Assembly: GCA_041397305.1 (NCBI GenBank)
Contig: JAWKWX010000023.1
Coordinates: 1 to 42,150 of the forward strand
Source: TMP-24 sp041397305
GTDB lineage: Bacteria > Pseudomonadota > Alphaproteobacteria > Rhodobacterales > Rhodobacteraceae
Direction: 5' to 3'
Length of the DNA: 42,150 nt
Within the stretch, counting starts at the first letter, position 1. Each line of letters begins with the position of its first letter. Below, one piece after another: positions 40,696-42,150 of the stretch. The notes beneath the pieces are model-generated. The model was not told the DNA's origin, did not search any database, and was given only the letters and a program-made list of their open reading frames with translations. The translations under genes and the position numbers were made by a program.

Positions 40696-41664
40696 CTACC
40701 AGTCGTTCCTTACCCGGCCCGACAGCCATTCGTGAAGCAGATATCCTGCGATGGCACCCCGGCGTGGCTGTTTGACCACGGAATGGGTGCCTGCAAAAAC
40801 CTCTGCCAGCTCTTCCCGCGTCAGCCAGAGAAGAGCCTCGATCTCGGTTGGGTCGATGGCGAGTTCGTCGCCCAGCGCCTCGCCCGCGCAACCGATCATC
40901 AGCGAGGAAGGATAGGGCCAGGGCTGGCTGGCCAGATAGCGCACATGCCCGATGGCAAGACCCGCCTCCTCCCGAACCTCGCGGCGGACGGCGGCCTCGA
41001 CCGTCTCGCCCGGTTCCATGAACCCGGCAAGCAGGGAATACATCCCCTCGGGCCAGCCGGGCGAGCGGCCGACAAGCACCCTGTTGCCGCGTGTGACCAG
41101 CATGATCACCACCGGATCGGTCCGCGGGAAGTGCTGGGCGCCGCAGCGCGGACAATCGCGCTGCCATCCCGCCTTGGCGATCCGGCTTTCTGCCCCGCAG
41201 CGGGCGCAGAAGCCGTGGGTCTGGTGCCAGGCCCAAAGCGCCTTGGCGGTGGCAGCCAGCTCTGCCTCGACCGGGTCGAGATCGCCAAGAACGGTGCGCA
41301 GCTCTGCAAACCCTGCCGCCTCGCCCCAATCGGGACCGATCAGCGGGTGATGCTGGACCGTGGCATCCACGAAGGCACGGCCATCGACCTTCTCCCCGGG
41401 TTCCCAGTCGGAAAGGTCGGCTGCGAATTGCGCGGCTCCGTTCGACAGGCCGAGAAACAGCATCTCGCGCCCCGCGACGAGCGGATGGGTCGGCGGCAGG
41501 CGCAGGATGCGCGGGCCCGACATCAGAAGCTTGCCGCGCCAGAGCGCGAGGCAGAGCGCGCCGTCGCCGCCTGCCAGATCGCGCAACGCCGCACCGTCTG
41601 CCCGCAGATGGGCGGCCCTGTCGAGACCGGCCGCGCCAAAGGTCACTGTCGGATCGCCGTGCAC
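40696..41664 (-). CDS. nudC: NAD(H) pyrophosphatase / NAD-capped RNA hydrolase NudC
   Basis: NudC hydrolyses NADH and removes NAD caps from RNA 5' ends. The 322-residue protein has an N-terminal NADH-binding region, a zinc ribbon (Cys153, Cys156, Cys171, Cys174) and the Nudix box G214-x5-E-x7-REVREEAGL (214-236). The NudC-specific motif SQPWPYPSS (246-254) follows; Tyr replaces the more common Phe. GTG 41664 is preferred because GGAGG lies 5 bases upstream and the N-terminus HGDPTVTFGAAGLDRA fits homologues; ATG 41700 is the alternative. The frame remains open far upstream but is not homologous. Confidence 0.94.
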   Translation of the reverse strand: MHGDPTVTFGAAGLDRAAHLRADGAALRDLAGGDGALCLALWRGKLLMSGPRILRLPPTHPLVAGREMLFLGLSNGAAQFAADLSDWEPGEKVDGRAFVDATVQHHPLIGPDWGEAAGFAELRTVLGDLDPVEAELAATAKALWAWHQTHGFCARCGAESRIAKAGWQRDCPRCGAQHFPRTDPVVIMLVTRGNRVLVGRSPGWPEGMYSLLAGFMEPGETVEAAVRREVREEAGLAIGHVRYLASQPWPYPSSLMIGCAGEALGDELAIDPTEIEALLWLTREELAEVFAGTHSVVKQPRRGAIAGYLLHEWLSGRVRNDW

Positions 41665-41669
41665 CTCAT

Positions 41670-41674
41670 CCTCC
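41670..41674 (-). promoter_or_regulatory. Ribosome binding site that selects the nudC GTG start
   Basis: Minus-strand GGAGG is 5 bases before GTG 41664. If ATG 41700 were used, this site would lie inside the coding sequence. Confidence 0.6.
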
Positions 41675-41700
41675 GGGCAACTTTTCCCTTCTGAGACCAT

Positions 41701-41864
41701 ATGCGCGACGGTGGCACAAGCCGGTGCCGGACTGTTGCAGAAAATACAACCTGCAGAAGATTTATTGTACGAAGTTACGTATCTCTGTAGCGTGATCCAA
41801 TATTCCCATGTACGACACAAATCATTGATATCAGGGGCTGACAGGCCGGTGCGGGCCGTTGATC
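41701..41864. promoter_or_regulatory. AT-rich divergent intergenic region
   Basis: This is visibly more AT-rich than the rest of the window. It has direct repeats TGCAGAA (41736-41742 and 41752-41758, 16-bp period) and TGTACGA (41766-41772 and 41809-41815). A plus-strand promoter-like pair TTGTAC (41765-41770) and TAGCGT (41788-41793) has a 17-base spacer. It separates nudC from the partial nucleotidase gene and probably carries promoters for both. Confidence 0.5.
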
Positions 41865-42150
41865 TTGAGTGACCGCGCATCGGTCCTGACAGAAAAGACT
41901 TTGGCAGACACAGTTCGCGGACCGCAGCAGCAGATCTACCGCCTGAGGATCCTCGCGACCTCCGATATCCATGCGCACGTGATGCCCTACGACTATGCCG
42001 CCGACCGGCCACTGGAGGCGGCGGGACTCGCGCGGCTGATGACGCTGATCCGTCGGGCGCGCGCCGAGGTGGCCAATTCGATCACGCTCGACAATGGTGA
42101 TTTCATCGAAGGCAGCCCCCTGGGCGAGCTGACCGCGATCGGCGGGCGGC
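41865..42150 (+). CDS. 5'-nucleotidase / 2',3'-cyclic-nucleotide phosphodiesterase-type metallophosphatase, 5' part
   Basis: Only the N-terminal part (95 codons) is in the window. LRILATSDIHAHVMPYDY contains the first metal-binding motif DxH (SDIHAH), and ITLDNGDFIEGSPLGE contains the second (DNGDF), both typical of the CpdB/UshA calcineurin-like phosphoesterases that hydrolyse nucleotides. No ATG exists upstream of the conserved region. TTG 41865 (SDRASVLTEK after the initiator) and TTG 41901 (ADTVRGPQQQ) are the likely starts, and both have weak ribosome binding sites. No signal peptide is visible in either version. The remainder lies beyond the edge. Confidence 0.75.
   Translation, partial: MSDRASVLTEKTLADTVRGPQQQIYRLRILATSDIHAHVMPYDYAADRPLEAAGLARLMTLIRRARAEVANSITLDNGDFIEGSPLGELTAIGGR

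Overview
The window is GC-rich, densely packed bacterial chromosome. Gene content and order point to an alphaproteobacterium of the Rhodobacteraceae/Paracoccaceae (Rhodobacterales). The main signs are the rpsT-dnaA-dnaN-recF-gyrB core, a ccoNOQP cbb3 oxidase operon beside a universal stress gene with two FnrL-type boxes, a phoH-ybeY-corC-lnt-metK-trmB cluster, divergent hemE/hemC, and a SAM-SAH-type riboswitch ahead of metK. Genus cannot be fixed from sequence alone. No IS element, prophage, CRISPR array, tRNA or rRNA gene was seen. This is mostly housekeeping chromosome with small accessory insertions.

Layout: 1-2.3 kb is the end of a flagellar cluster (fliK, flgD). 2.3-6.4 kb has ubiB-ubiE on the minus strand, then mutM and a crotonase-type enoyl-CoA hydratase on the plus strand. 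6.4-14.7 kb is the replication block rpsT-dnaA-dnaN-recF-gyrB, with a VOC protein and a LysE-type exporter between recF and gyrB. 14.9-18.3 kb is ccoNOQP (minus strand), facing a tandem-Usp gene. 19.4-25.7 kb is mixed: a VOC protein, MFS exporter, small lipoprotein, hemF, a second LysE exporter, a DMT exporter and a PLP aminotransferase. 25.8-27.9 kb is divergent hemE/hemC. 27.9-32.6 kb holds an MFS gene overlapping an FAD-linked oxidase gene, divergent from a TMADH-like NADH:flavin oxidoreductase resembling N-methylproline/dimethylglycine demethylases. 32.8-40.7 kb has a YceI protein, then trmB, queF, metK, lnt, corC-like, ybeY, phoH and an SRPBCC gene on the minus strand. 40.7-42.15 kb has nudC and the 5' end of a 5'-nucleotidase/cyclic phosphodiesterase-type gene cut by the window edge.

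Functionally the genes cover replication initiation and topology, ubiquinone and heme supply, the high-affinity terminal oxidase that uses them, SAM production with methyltransferase users, and envelope maturation. The non-coding signals of most interest are: the metK riboswitch, which carries an extra GNRA-capped hairpin; paired FnrL boxes exactly 30 bp apart between ccoN and usp; a recurring TTGnnn-N16-18-TAG promoter shape, often as CTAG; a 28-codon upstream ORF with a strong ribosome binding site that overlaps the dnaA start; and a four-copy dispersed hairpin repeat at gene ends. No clearly new multi-gene system was found. The best candidates for new biology are the dnaA upstream ORF, the metK leader variant, and the oxidase/demethylase/transporter module.
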